The notes below the pieces were generated by a model. It saw nothing but the letters and a program-made list of their open reading frames with translations, did not search any database and was not told the origin of the DNA. The translations under genes were made by a program, and so were the position numbers. From positions 37,244-101,243 of the forward strand of contig JACRBM010000042.1 in NCBI GenBank assembly GCA_016219275.1: DNA of 64,000 nucleotides, written 5' to 3'. The DNA comes from Chloroflexota bacterium. Lineage in GTDB: Bacteria; Chloroflexota; Anaerolineae; UBA4142. Numbering within the stretch: the stretch's first letter is position 1; each line of letters opens with the position of its first letter. Of the stretch, positions 25,564 to 34,917 are shown piece by piece.

Positions 25564-27024
25564 CTAATTGCTTTCGCAGTTCAACACGCAATTGATCGCC
25601 TGCCCCGGCGCGACGATGTAACGCACCTCGAAGCAATCCTCGCGCGGTTGAACGTCAAACTCGGCGGCATTCGTTTCGACGCGCAGGGACAAGCCGGGCA
25701 AATCCCAGGTATCGCGCGCAATTTGTGCGATGCGCGCGCCGGGCGCGTGAACGAGAAACGCGATCTCGCTCGTCGTCGTCATCTCCAAACGATTTTTGCT
25801 CGCGCGCGCATCCACCGGTTCGAGATAGAACGCGCGCACCCAGCCAACGTGTTCGGCATCCACGCGCCAATGGATCGTCGCGGGATGCAGTTGATTCGAT
25901 TGCGGCGCGGTGCGACTCGTAAACTCGCCGCCGATAATCCGGTCTTTGCCGAGCCACGCGGTTGCCACGCAACGCGGCGCATCCGCAAGAACGTGCTCGA
26001 CCTGGCGTTCGCCGCGAAACGCGACGAAATGTTCGAGCGCATCGGGGGGCACATTCGCGCCGAGGAACGCGACCAACGGAACGAAGCCAATATCGTGTTC
26101 GTGATCGAAAGGATGATCCGTGTTCGGGAATGGCGCGAGTTGTTTATCCGTTGCCAGCCGCATCCAAATTCCAATGACGGAGATGTAGCGACAGAGATCC
26201 ATGCCGTAACTGCGATCATACGGACCCGCGAGATTTCGCAAATCGGCGTGATAGAATTGCGCGATGTCGCGCCAGAGCGTCGCTTCCATCTCACTGCCGA
26301 GTTGCGCGAGCAGAGGCGAGAGCGCGGGATATGACCGCCACAGCGCGAGCGCGTACACATCAACGCCATAATACGTCGGTGAGTTGTATTCGGCAAATGC
26401 GTCGTGTTGCTTGAAGAGGCGGTACACCTCGCGCGCCATGCGTTCGCCTTCGGCAAACCACGCCGGTTCGTCAAAGCGTTTGCCGGCGAAGCAAAGCATA
26501 AACGCGTACATCAGCGCGATGTTCGTGTACGACGCGCTCAATCCGCGCGCGAGCGCGCCGGCGACTGCTTTACGAATCGCGCCGTCCATTTTTTGCGTCA
26601 GCGTTTCCGGTAATTGCTCCGTGTACTCAAAAAGTACGAGCGCGAGCGCGGTGATGATGAATTCGCGCCAGTTCGGATCGTAATCGCGCCAGATCACGGC
26701 ATCGGCGGGCGGGTACGGTTCTTCCGGCGCGCGAAAGAATGTGCCGTGAAAGACGCGCCCCGGCGCATCGAACTGGTAATCGAGCACCGTGTCCATCACG
26801 CGCACCGCGCGCGCGACATCGCCGGCGCTGTTTCGCATCAGCAAGCCGAACGCGTACCACACGCTCCCGCGAATCGAATGGTACGGTGTGGCGTGATCGT
26901 CGTCGCCTGGGTTCCCCAACAGACCTGCCGCCTCGTCCCAATGGCTTTCCATCCATCGCATCGCAGCGACGAACAAGTCGCGTGCGTTCGCGTCGAGCAA
27001 GTCGAAATGTTTTTTCACCGGCAT
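25564..27024 (-). CDS. uncharacterised protein, probably an (alpha/alpha) toroid carbohydrate-active enzyme
   Basis: The 486-residue protein (ATG at 27024, with a GTG at 27036 as alternative) has no signal peptide. The first ~320 residues are helical with repeated aromatic and acidic motifs (YHSIRGSVWYAFGLLM, IWRDYDPNWREFI, AEYNSPTYYGVDVYAL, GPYDRSYGMD). The last ~150 are beta-rich (IHWRVDAEHVGWVRAFYLEP). That layout is seen in polysaccharide lyases and some glycoside hydrolases, but I recognise no named family. It is the first gene of the minus-strand sugar cluster and diverges from the sensor gene at 27242. Confidence 0.6.
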   Translation of the reverse strand: MPVKKHFDLLDANARDLFVAAMRWMESHWDEAAGLLGNPGDDDHATPYHSIRGSVWYAFGLLMRNSAGDVARAVRVMDTVLDYQFDAPGRVFHGTFFRAPEEPYPPADAVIWRDYDPNWREFIITALALVLFEYTEQLPETLTQKMDGAIRKAVAGALARGLSASYTNIALMYAFMLCFAGKRFDEPAWFAEGERMAREVYRLFKQHDAFAEYNSPTYYGVDVYALALWRSYPALSPLLAQLGSEMEATLWRDIAQFYHADLRNLAGPYDRSYGMDLCRYISVIGIWMRLATDKQLAPFPNTDHPFDHEHDIGFVPLVAFLGANVPPDALEHFVAFRGERQVEHVLADAPRCVATAWLGKDRIIGGEFTSRTAPQSNQLHPATIHWRVDAEHVGWVRAFYLEPVDARASKNRLEMTTTSEIAFLVHAPGARIAQIARDTWDLPGLSLRVETNAAEFDVQPREDCFEVRYIVAPGQAINCVLNCESN

Positions 27025-27054
27025 ACTCCGTCGCACAATTCGGTCGCGTCGTTT

Positions 27055-27083
27055 TTGACACGCTCTATATTCTGCCTTATACT
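27055..27083 (+). promoter_or_regulatory. sigma70 promoter of the sensor/regulator gene
   Basis: TTGACA at 27055-27060 and TATACT at 27078-27083 are separated by exactly 17 bases. Transcription would start near 27090, about 150 bases before the ATG at 27242. The AraC-type direct repeats lie inside that leader. Confidence 0.75.
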
Positions 27084-27132
27084 TTTAGCAGATTTCAAGA
27101 ACAAGGGAATCGGCGCAAGACGCATTCGCTCC

Positions 27133-27204
27133 AAGTTTAGCGCGGTTTGCGGTGCGAGTCTTCTGTTTTTGGGACATTCATTCGAGATTTTGGAACAAAA
27201 TCGC
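27133..27204 (+). promoter_or_regulatory. AraC-type direct-repeat operator, copy A
   Basis: Two 10-base units, TTTTGGGACA (27167-27176) and TTTTGGAACA (27188-27197), are spaced 21 bases start to start, which is two helical turns as in AraC-family operators. About 74 bases around them match the inverted region 30966-31036. It lies in the leader of the gene that encodes an AraC-type DNA-binding domain, which suggests autoregulation. Confidence 0.7.
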
Positions 27205-27241
27205 GCATAGAGATAGTTTATATGCGAACGAGAATAAATCC

Positions 27242-30200
27242 ATGACCGACTCTTCTGCTCGCACACGCCTCACGATTGGCGTTATTTTGGATAATGTCGC
27301 GGGTGATTCGCGCTCCAGTCTGTGGCCCGGCATCGCCGATACGATTCAAGCGCAGGGCGGCGACTTGTTGTGCTTTACCGGCGGCTATCTTGACGATCCT
27401 CTCGATTTCTCCAAGCGCGGCAATGTCGTCTACGATATGATTGACAAGACTGGTCTGGATGGTTTGATCATCTGGACTTCGTCGTTATTTAGCTACGTCG
27501 GTCTTGAGAGCGTCGAACTGTTTTGCGCGCGTTATCGTCCACTCCCGATGGTGAGCATCGGCGTCGTGGTGAACGGTATCCCCAGTGTTCTCCTCGATAG
27601 TTATCAAGGCATGCGCGAAGCCCTGATTCACTTGATTACGATCCATGGACGGCGCCGTCTCGTTTTTATTCGCGGTCCAGAAGGTCACCGCGATGCCCAG
27701 GAACGCTATCGCGCTTATCTCGATGTGTTGAAAGAATACGGCTTGCCTTTCATCCCCGAATTGGTTTCGCCGCCGAACAAATGGTTTAGTTCGGGTGGCG
27801 CGGCGATGATGCACACGCTGCTCGATCAACACCACACGAGTTTTGACGCGGTGGTGGGCGTCAACGATAACCTCGCGGTCGAAGCCATGGAGATTTTGCA
27901 TGCGCGCGGAATCCGCGTGCCGGAGGATGTGTCGGTCGTCGGTTTCGACAATACACCACTGAGCCGAGTTGTCACACCGCTGTTGACGACTGTGCCCTGG
28001 CGCATGTACGAACGCGGACGCCAAGCCGCCAAGTTGATGTTGTCCATGTTGGCGGGCGAGCCGGTTCCCGATCAAGTCCTGTTGCCCACACACCTGGTCG
28101 TGCGCCAATCGTGCGGCTGCCAAGATCCCGCGGTGATGCAAGCCAGGGGCAAGTCGCCTTCGTTCGAGCAGACGACGATGATGACACCTGGGAACGTCAC
28201 ACGTGAACAGTGTTTGGCAATCCTTGAGCAAACGATTGAGGAAAAGGAACGTTTGCCGGAATCACTTGCCCAATTCCTCGACGCATTTTGGGATGAGTTG
28301 GAGGGCAAAGCACCGGACATCTTTTTGCCGACCCTGGAAAGAATCTTGCGCCAAGTCGTCACGCTCGGAGGCGATATTTCCGTCTGGCAAATGGCGGTGT
28401 CGGCGTTGCGGCATCAACTCCTCCCGACCTTGCTGAACGATCAGCCCACACTGATGCGCGCCGAAGACCTTTGGCACCAAGCCAGGGTCATGATTGGCGA
28501 ACGCTCGCGCCGAACGCGCGCGTATCAAGAATGGCTGGCGCGTCAGCAAACCATCCGTCTGCGCCGAATCAACCACGGACTCGCGACGATGACCAGCGTG
28601 CCCGAGTTGATGAATGTCTTAGCGGAAGAGTTACCGCATCTCGGCATCGCGAGCTGTTATCTCGCGTTGTACGAGGACCCCGCCAATCCGACCGAGTGGT
28701 GTCGCCTCGTGTTGGCGTTTGATGAGAACGGGCGTCGCGACCTGGGATTAGGTGGGCGGCGCGTGCAGTCGCGGCAACTAGCAATGGGCAACGATCTGCT
28801 CATCAACAAACCGCGGCACATGTTGATCGCGCCGCTTTATTTTCAAGACGAGCAACTGGGTCTGATCATGTTCGCGCAACGACCCATCGGCGACCTGTAC
28901 GAGGTGTTACGCGACGAAATCAGTACCACACTCAAAGGCGTAATGCTGGCAGAGCAAAATGCGCGCCTCTACCGGCAAGCCCTGGAAGCGCAACAAGCTG
29001 CGCAAGAAGGCAGGCATTTGGCGGAGCAAGCCGACCGTCTCAAGAGTAGTTTTCTTTCGATGGTCAGCCATGAATTGATGACGCCGCTCGTGTTGCTCGT
29101 CGGCTTGAGCGAGATGATGTTGCGCGAAGGTTCCAGCAATCGCCCACCCTTGCCGGAACCCTATCGGTCGGACCTGGCGCGCATTCATCTCAGCGCGCAA
29201 CATCTGGGCAACCTGGTGCGCGATGTGTTGGATCTCACCCGCAGTCAGATGGGACAATTGAAATTGACGAAAGAGCCGCTCAACCTGGGTGAGACCCTGA
29301 AGACGGTCGCACTGGTGGGCGAACAGATGGCGCGGGATAAGGGATTGGCTTGGCAGATCGAGATGCCGGAGCGACTGCCAATGGTGTACGGCGATCCATC
29401 GCGTTTGCAACAAGTGGCGCTGAATTTGGTGGCGAATGCGGTCAAGTTCACCACGCATGGCTGGGTCAAGCTTCAGGTCGCCGTCCACGACGCGACCATC
29501 ACGGTCAGAGTGAGCGATACCGGCTTGGGTGTGCCCAAGTCAGAGCAAGAAGCGATCTTCGACGAATTCCGGCAATCGGAGCGGACCGTCGCGCGCGGAT
29601 ATGGCGGACTTGGCATTGGGCTGGCAATTTGCCGGCAATTGGTGGAACTCCACGGCGGGCAGATTGGGGTTCATTCATCGGGCGACGAAAATGGCGGCTC
29701 TGCTTTCTATTTTACCTTGCCGGTCATGCGTGAGCCGTCGCCGGAGCGCGCGCTCCCGAAAGCGAACCCAGACGCGGTCTTGTTGTTGAATGAACGCGCC
29801 GCCAGTGGCACGCGATTGCAAGAATACTTGGCGCGCGAAGGATTTCAAGTCCGTCGCCTGGACATTGACGCGAACCCGGATTGGTTAGCCCAGGTGTTGG
29901 CGCAATTGCCCGGCGCGGTGGTGTTGGATTATGAACCGGCTTCAGATCGCGGCTGGCAACTCATCGAAATGCTCAAGGACAATCCGGTTACCCAAGACAT
30001 TCCGGTGTTGTTCTATTCGCTCCAAGAGCCAGATACCGGCGCGATGCTGACCCTGGACTATTTGTCCAAGCCGATGGGCACGGCGGCATTGGCGCGCGCT
30101 TTACAACGATACGGGCTGAGGGTCAACCAGCGCGATGAAAAAAGCGTGATCCTGGTCGTAGATGACGATCCGAGTATTTTGGAAATGCACACGCGCATCG

Positions 30201-30865
30201 TGCGGACCTTTTTGCCGGATTGCCGCGTGCTTGAGGCGGCGAACGGACGTATCGCATTGGAGATCATGCGCCAAGAAATGCCGGCGCTCGTCTTGCTTGA
30301 CCTGATGATGCCTGAACTGGATGGAATGGGCGTTCTGGCGGAGATGCAAGAGAACGAAAAATCGCGCGGCATTCCGGTGATCGTATTGACCGCGCAGGCG
30401 CTGACTCTAAAAGAAATGGCGCAATTGAATCGCGGTGTCGCCGCGGTATTGCAAAAGGGGTTGTTCACTGCCGAGGAAACGCTGGAGCACATCAAGCAAA
30501 CCTTGGCGCGGAACAAGCGACTCGGCAGTGAAACCCGGCGCATGGTTGGCAGAGTGATGGCTTTTATTCACGAACATTACGCCGAATCCATTTCACGCGA
30601 CGATATGGCTTCCTACGTCGGCGTCAGTGCGCGGCATTTGACGCGCTGTTTCCATTTGGAAATGGGCATCTCCCCGATTACCTATCTCAACCGCTTTCGA
30701 GTTAAAAAAGCCAAACAGCTTCTAGAAGCGGGAGATCAAAACATCACGCAAGTTGCCGAAGCGGTTGGTTTTTCGAGTAGCAACTATTTCACAGACGCTT
30801 TTCGGCGTGAGATTGGAATGTCTCCCCGCGATTATCAGCGGCGGCAAAACGCGGCGTTACGATGA
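27242..30865 (+). CDS. LacI-type sensor / histidine kinase / receiver / AraC hybrid regulator
   Basis: The 1207-residue protein starts at the ATG at 27242. An upstream in-frame ATG at 27152 lies in the operator leader. Residues 1-290 are a LacI/periplasmic-binding-type sugar sensor (TIGVILDNVAG, VVGFDNTPLSRVVTPLLTTV) without signal peptide or membrane span. A GAF-like region lies at about 440-570. The kinase follows with phospho-His610 (MVSHELMTPL), N box (LVANAVKF) and G boxes (DTGLGVP, GLGIGLAI). A degenerate receiver lies at about 860-960 and a true receiver with Asp1020 (LLDLMMPEL) after it. Residues ~1110-1207 are an AraC HTH pair (ISRDDMASYVGVSARHLTRCF). It is a one-protein signalling chain in the cytosol, probably sensing an imported sugar and controlling the flanking clusters. 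Confidence 0.92.
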   Translation: MTDSSARTRLTIGVILDNVAGDSRSSLWPGIADTIQAQGGDLLCFTGGYLDDPLDFSKRGNVVYDMIDKTGLDGLIIWTSSLFSYVGLESVELFCARYRPLPMVSIGVVVNGIPSVLLDSYQGMREALIHLITIHGRRRLVFIRGPEGHRDAQERYRAYLDVLKEYGLPFIPELVSPPNKWFSSGGAAMMHTLLDQHHTSFDAVVGVNDNLAVEAMEILHARGIRVPEDVSVVGFDNTPLSRVVTPLLTTVPWRMYERGRQAAKLMLSMLAGEPVPDQVLLPTHLVVRQSCGCQDPAVMQARGKSPSFEQTTMMTPGNVTREQCLAILEQTIEEKERLPESLAQFLDAFWDELEGKAPDIFLPTLERILRQVVTLGGDISVWQMAVSALRHQLLPTLLNDQPTLMRAEDLWHQARVMIGERSRRTRAYQEWLARQQTIRLRRINHGLATMTSVPELMNVLAEELPHLGIASCYLALYEDPANPTEWCRLVLAFDENGRRDLGLGGRRVQSRQLAMGNDLLINKPRHMLIAPLYFQDEQLGLIMFAQRPIGDLYEVLRDEISTTLKGVMLAEQNARLYRQALEAQQAAQEGRHLAEQADRLKSSFLSMVSHELMTPLVLLVGLSEMMLREGSSNRPPLPEPYRSDLARIHLSAQHLGNLVRDVLDLTRSQMGQLKLTKEPLNLGETLKTVALVGEQMARDKGLAWQIEMPERLPMVYGDPSRLQQVALNLVANAVKFTTHGWVKLQVAVHDATITVRVSDTGLGVPKSEQEAIFDEFRQSERTVARGYGGLGIGLAICRQLVELHGGQIGVHSSGDENGGSAFYFTLPVMREPSPERALPKANPDAVLLLNERAASGTRLQEYLAREGFQVRRLDIDANPDWLAQVLAQLPGAVVLDYEPASDRGWQLIEMLKDNPVTQDIPVLFYSLQEPDTGAMLTLDYLSKPMGTAALARALQRYGLRVNQRDEKSVILVVDDDPSILEMHTRIVRTFLPDCRVLEAANGRIALEIMRQEMPALVLLDLMMPELDGMGVLAEMQENEKSRGIPVIVLTAQALTLKEMAQLNRGVAAVLQKGLFTAEETLEHIKQTLARNKRLGSETRRMVGRVMAFIHEHYAESISRDDMASYVGVSARHLTRCFHLEMGISPITYLNRFRVKKAKQLLEAGDQNITQVAEAVGFSSSNYFTDAFRREIGMSPRDYQRRQNAALR

Positions 30866-30922
30866 GCCGACAATCTACACACTGCTCGTCACGGCAATAG
30901 CCAAGAACTGAAAATATTTCAC

Positions 30923-30951
30923 AACTGACCCACGGACGGGTCAGTTTTTTG
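30923..30951 (+). terminator. intrinsic terminator after the sensor gene
   Basis: AACTGACCC and GGGTCAGTT form perfect 9-bp arms around a 6-base loop, followed by a run of T. It is a standard Rho-independent terminator, 58 bases past the stop. Confidence 0.85.
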
Positions 30952-30965
30952 TTTGGCTCTCACGC

Positions 30966-31036
30966 ACATTCTTGTTCCAAAATCCCAAGTGAATGTCCTA
31001 AAAACAGAGGATTCGGACGCGAAACTAGATTAAACT
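30966..31036 (-). promoter_or_regulatory. AraC-type direct-repeat operator, copy B (inverted)
   Basis: On the minus strand, TTTTAGGACA (31003-30994) and TTTTGGAACA (30982-30973) repeat the copy A units with the same 21-base spacing. The surrounding ~70 bases, including CAAGTTTA and TCTGTTTTT, are also conserved. It lies upstream of the receiver-importer operon. Confidence 0.7.
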
Positions 31037-31191
31037 TGTATTGGTATTTTCCTGTAGCGCGAAGAATTGATTGTCTTCGTTTTTCGTCATTCCGATTTAT
31101 CTGCGAGTACTCAGCAATACCCGATCCTATGGGCTGAGTTCTGCCTCAGTTGGGGATACGGCGAAGGTTGGTCTCTTGAGAGAAGAATCCT

Positions 31192-31572
31192 ATGTCTCAG
31201 ACAATCATAATTGGCGCCAATGACCCCAATATCGCTTATCTCCTGAAACGCTATTCCGAAGAGAGTGGATTCGAGACTAGCCACGTATCGCGGAGCGGTG
31301 ACGTTTTAGCCATGGCGTTTCACCTCGAACCTACTCTGATCATCCTGGACATCGAACTGGTCGAGACAACGGACTGGGAGGTGGTGCGCCGATTGAAAGC
31401 CGAACCTGCCATCTGCCATGTTCCCGTTGTCATTTACTCGTGTCTGGGTGAGCCGCCCGAAGATTGGCAAGAAGGCGTGGATGGTTATCTGCTCAAGTCG
31501 GTTATGTATGCTGATTTCGTTGCGGTGTTAGAACGCGCGCGCGCGGCACACAAGGAGGAATCCATTGGCTGA
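31192..31572 (+). CDS. stand-alone receiver-domain protein
   Basis: The 126-residue protein is a single CheY-like receiver. It has a beta1 segment ([10 protein letters not shown]), a phospho-acceptor Asp53 ([10 protein letters not shown]) and a C-terminal LLKS with the conserved Lys. The usual acidic pair after beta1 is Asn-Asp, so metal binding may be weaker. It overlaps the start of the ATPase gene by 8 bases. It may be a phosphorylation partner or sink for the hybrid kinase at 27242. Confidence 0.8.
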   Translation: MSQTIIIGANDPNIAYLLKRYSEESGFETSHVSRSGDVLAMAFHLEPTLIILDIELVETTDWEVVRRLKAEPAICHVPVVIYSCLGEPPEDWQEGVDGYLLKSVMYADFVAVLERARAAHKEESIG

Positions 31573-32614
31573 GAATGTACAAGGCGACAAGATGCTACTC
31601 GAAGTGCGTGACCTCAAAATGCACTTTCCCATCAAACGAGGTTTTTTCGCGACCAAAACCGTGGGACACGTCAAAGCCGTGGATAAGGTGAGTTTCTATA
31701 TCCGCGAAGGTGAAACGCTTGGGCTAGTCGGCGAAAGCGGGTGTGGCAAGACCACGACCGGGCGATTGGTGTTGCGCGCCTATGAGCCAACCGCCGGCGA
31801 AGTTTGGTTCACCGATCGCAACCTGGGACGCGTCAACATTCCCGCGCTCGACAAATCGCAGCTCAATCAGTTGCGACAGAATATGCAATTGATCTTCCAA
31901 GACCCGTATTCCTCGCTCAACCCGCGCATGACGCTTTTAGAAATTGTTGGCGAGCCATTGTACGTCAACCAAGTAGCGCAGGGCAAAGAACTCAGAGACC
32001 GCGTCGCCGAACTATTGCGCGTCGTCGGCTTACGTCCCGAATACATGACTCGCTATCCGCACGCCTTTAGCGGTGGACAGCGCCAACGTATCGGCGTTGC
32101 GCGCGCCCTCGCCCTGCATCCCCAACTGGTCGTCTGTGACGAACCGGTCTCGGCGCTCGACGTTTCAGTCCAAGCGCAAATCCTCAATCTGCTCAAGGAA
32201 CTCCAGGAAAAATTTCGGCTGACTTATTTGTTTATCTCCCATGACTTGAGCGTGGTCGAACATATCAGCGACCGCGTTGCAGTGATGTACGTGGGCAAAT
32301 TGGTGGAGAGCGCCGCGACAACGGAATTGTACATCAATCCCCGGCATCCCTACACCGAAGCGTTGCTCTCGGCGGCGCCCAAACCAGACCCGCGCTTGCG
32401 GACCGAGCCGATTGTGTTGCAAGGCGAAGTTGCCGACCCGGCGAATCCGCCAAGCGGCTGTTATTTCCATCCGCGTTGCCAATATCGAATCGAACGGTGC
32501 GTGACAGAAGAACCGGCTTTGCGAGAAATCGCGCGCGATCATTTTGTCAGTTGTCATCGCGCGGATGAATTAAAGTTGATCGGCGTTCTCGGTCAAACTA
32601 AATTGGCGAACTGA
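31565..32614 (+). CDS. ABC transporter ATP-binding protein, OppF/DppF type
   Basis: The TTG at 31565 follows GGAGG by seven bases and is taken as the start, giving 349 residues. It has Walker [13 protein letters not shown], signature [14 protein letters not shown], Walker [12 protein letters not shown], and the C-terminal oligopeptide/HPY domain with [10 protein letters not shown]. It energises the importer encoded by the next four genes. It belongs to an Opp-type operon in which sugar oligosaccharides are the probable cargo because of the surrounding hemicellulose genes. Confidence 0.92.
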   Translation: MAENVQGDKMLLEVRDLKMHFPIKRGFFATKTVGHVKAVDKVSFYIREGETLGLVGESGCGKTTTGRLVLRAYEPTAGEVWFTDRNLGRVNIPALDKSQLNQLRQNMQLIFQDPYSSLNPRMTLLEIVGEPLYVNQVAQGKELRDRVAELLRVVGLRPEYMTRYPHAFSGGQRQRIGVARALALHPQLVVCDEPVSALDVSVQAQILNLLKELQEKFRLTYLFISHDLSVVEHISDRVAVMYVGKLVESAATTELYINPRHPYTEALLSAAPKPDPRLRTEPIVLQGEVADPANPPSGCYFHPRCQYRIERCVTEEPALREIARDHFVSCHRADELKLIGVLGQTKLAN

Positions 32615-32745
32615 GCGTTTGCCTGCGCAAGACGCGCAACCAAGTCATCGCGAAAGGAGGTGGGCAAGGATCAAATCGAAAGAATAAACGGCAAGCGCGT
32701 TAAAGATAAGCAAACCGCTAGGATTTCCAAAGGAGGAAAAGAAAA

Positions 32746-34839
32746 ATGAAACGCGAGATTACTCGACGTGAGTTTTTGCGGTTGTCGGGAGTCGTGGCAG
32801 CCGGCGCCGTGATCGCCTCTTGCGCCGCACCGCCAACCGCGACACCGGTGCCGCCCACTAAAGCGCCGGCGCCGACCAGTGCGCCAGCCCCAACCAGTGC
32901 GCCAGCCCCGACCACCGCGCCCGCTGCAACCGTAGCGCCCCCGGGGACCGTCGCCCCGACGCTAGCCCCGGCGGCGCAGTACAAGGAAGCTCCAATGCTG
33001 GCTGATTTGGTGAAAGCCGGCAAGTTGCCCGCTATTGCTAACCGGCTGCCCAAGAAACCCTGGGTCGTCGCATCGTACGAAGGCACCGGCAAGCACGGCG
33101 GTACCTGGCGGCGCGCGTTCAATGGCGTCTCGGACCGCTGGGGTCCCACCAAACTGGTAGACCGTGGGTGGGCTTGGTTCGACAAGAACCTGAACCTGGT
33201 TCCGCGCGTCCTTGAATCCTGGGAGGTCAGCAAGGATGGCACCACCTGGACCATCAAACTGCGCGAGGGACTCAAGTGGTCGGATGGCGTGGAGCACACC
33301 ACCGCAGATTATGCCTGGTGGTACAAGAACGAGTTGCTGAACAAGAAGGTGACTGCCAGCCTGCAAACGATCTGGGCGAACCCCGACAAGACCTATGCCA
33401 AGTTCGAAGTCGTGGACAAGTACACCGCCAAGTTTACGTACAACAAGCCCAAGCCAATGTTCATCTACAACATGGTTCGTGGCGCTCAGGGAGGCACTTC
33501 CTCGGCGGGTCCGGTTACACCCAGCCACTTTATGACAAAATTCCACGAAGATACGACGACCGACAAAGCGGCGCTGGAAGCAGAGTACAAAAAAGCCGGG
33601 TTTGCCAGTTGGGAAAAGTTCTACGTGGATCGGGCGCAGTGGTGGTATCTCAATATTGCCAGACCGCACCTCGGAGGATGGGTCGCAAAAGGCGAAATGT
33701 CAAAAGAGCTTTTCGTCATGGAGCGCAATCCCTATTTCTTCGGCGTAGACCCGCAGGGCAACCAACTCCCCTACATTGACAAGGTCACGCATCGCCTGTT
33801 TGAATCTCCTGAGGTGCTCAATCTGTGGGTGACCAACGGCGAAATTGACATGCAATATCGTCACATGACCATCGCCAACTTGGCGCTTTACAAGAGCGGC
33901 GAAGCCAAGGGCGATTACAAAACGGTCATGGGAATTGGCGCCGGTCACGTTGCCATGCAGCTCAACCTGACGACGAAGAACAAGCCACTTGCCGAATTCT
34001 TCAATCAACGGAACGCGCGTATCGCCATTTCGCATGCGATCAACCGGGAACAAGTCAACCAGTTGGTCTTTAATGGCATGTACAAGCCGCGCCAGTACAG
34101 CCCGATCCCCATGTCGCCGCAGTACTATGAAAAACTGTCCAATGCCTACATCAAGTACGATCCCGACACGGCGAACAAATTGCTGGACGAAGCCGGCTAC
34201 ACCAAGAAAGATGCGAATGGTTTCCGGCTCTACAGGGATGGCAGTGGACCGATCACCTTCACTGTCGAGGGAACTGACCAAGCCGGTACACCAACCGAAG
34301 ATGCCGCGTTGCTCGTGAGCAAGGACCTCGCCAAGATCGGCATCAAAGCAACCTACAAGTATGCCGAGCGGTCACTCTACACCGCACACTATACTGCCAA
34401 CGACATCGAGGCGGCGTGGTGGGGCGGCGACCGCACGGTGTTGCCGATCGTGCCAGAAGCTCAGCTCTTCCGCGGTCTTAACGCCGACCGACCATGGGCT
34501 GTCGCTTGGGGTCTCTGGTATCTCAACCCACAGGACCCGAACGCGGTCGAGCCGCCGAAAGATCACTGGATTCGCAATATCTGGAAGATCTGGGACGAGG
34601 AGGTTATCGTCGAACCGGATCCCGTGAAACAGACGACGGCGTTCAAGAAATTGCTCGACGTCTGGGCGACCGAGTTGCCCTACATCGGCATTCTTGGCGA
34701 GCAGCCCACGCCCACCATCGTGAAGAACGGCTTCAAGGGCTATCCGCCCGGTCTACCGAATGACGATCCAACCGGTGATGAGCAATTCGCCAGCAGTGAG
34801 ACGTACTACTGGGACGACCCCAGCAAGCACATGGCTTAG
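32746..34839 (+). CDS. ABC transporter substrate-binding lipoprotein with Tat-type signal
   Basis: The 697-residue protein follows an AAAGGAGG site. Its N-terminus has a twin-arginine motif (TRREFLRLSG) and a lipobox IASC near residue 25, so it may be folded before export and then lipidated. A Pro/Thr/Ala linker covers residues 26-75. The remainder is a family-5 solute-binding protein (WTIKLREGLKWSDGVEH, ISHAINREQVNQLVF, KIGIKATYKYAERS). Xylo-oligosaccharide binding proteins of thermophilic bacteria belong to this family, which fits the locus. It is the substrate-recognition part of the importer encoded at 31565-38209. Confidence 0.9.
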   Translation: MKREITRREFLRLSGVVAAGAVIASCAAPPTATPVPPTKAPAPTSAPAPTSAPAPTTAPAATVAPPGTVAPTLAPAAQYKEAPMLADLVKAGKLPAIANRLPKKPWVVASYEGTGKHGGTWRRAFNGVSDRWGPTKLVDRGWAWFDKNLNLVPRVLESWEVSKDGTTWTIKLREGLKWSDGVEHTTADYAWWYKNELLNKKVTASLQTIWANPDKTYAKFEVVDKYTAKFTYNKPKPMFIYNMVRGAQGGTSSAGPVTPSHFMTKFHEDTTTDKAALEAEYKKAGFASWEKFYVDRAQWWYLNIARPHLGGWVAKGEMSKELFVMERNPYFFGVDPQGNQLPYIDKVTHRLFESPEVLNLWVTNGEIDMQYRHMTIANLALYKSGEAKGDYKTVMGIGAGHVAMQLNLTTKNKPLAEFFNQRNARIAISHAINREQVNQLVFNGMYKPRQYSPIPMSPQYYEKLSNAYIKYDPDTANKLLDEAGYTKKDANGFRLYRDGSGPITFTVEGTDQAGTPTEDAALLVSKDLAKIGIKATYKYAERSLYTAHYTANDIEAAWWGGDRTVLPIVPEAQLFRGLNADRPWAVAWGLWYLNPQDPNAVEPPKDHWIRNIWKIWDEEVIVEPDPVKQTTAFKKLLDVWATELPYIGILGEQPTPTIVKNGFKGYPPGLPNDDPTGDEQFASSETYYWDDPSKHMA

Positions 34840-34860
34840 TTGTTGGAGAAACAGACCCAA

Positions 34861-34886
34861 GTAGGGGCGGGGTTACCCGCCCCTAC
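34861..34886. repeat. GTAGGGGCGGG inverted repeat, second copy
   Basis: GTAGGGGCGGG pairs with CCCGCCCCTAC around a short loop, directly after the lipoprotein stop, just as at 2751-2777. A hairpin that limits read-through from the abundant binding-protein mRNA into the permeases is plausible. Confidence 0.65.
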
Positions 34887-34917
34887 GCAACCTTTAGGGT
34901 TTTGATGGAGGCAGTAT

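Larger units (their letters stand above)
30866..31191. other. intergenic control region before the importer operon
   Basis: This 326-base gap holds the sensor terminator (30923-30951) and the inverted operator copy (30966-31036), followed by about 150 bases that should contain the operon promoter. No convincing -35/-10 pair and no gene were found in it. Confidence 0.5.

Noticed and set aside
24706..26334. Plus-strand open frame of 542 codons spanning GH4 and the next gene
   Set aside because: It crosses an intergenic gap and two well-supported minus-strand genes, and its product has no recognisable domain.
27152..27241. Upstream start for the hybrid regulator
   Set aside because: The extra 30 residues would be encoded by the conserved operator block, and they add nothing to the LacI-type domain. 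The ATG at 27242 begins directly before the first beta strand.
30949..31137. Small open frame resembling a peptide seen in the leader of the regulator (CSKIxxECPKNR in both)
   Set aside because: The similarity comes from the inverted ~70-base operator block. There is no Shine-Dalgarno, and the frames lie on opposite strands relative to the genes they precede.
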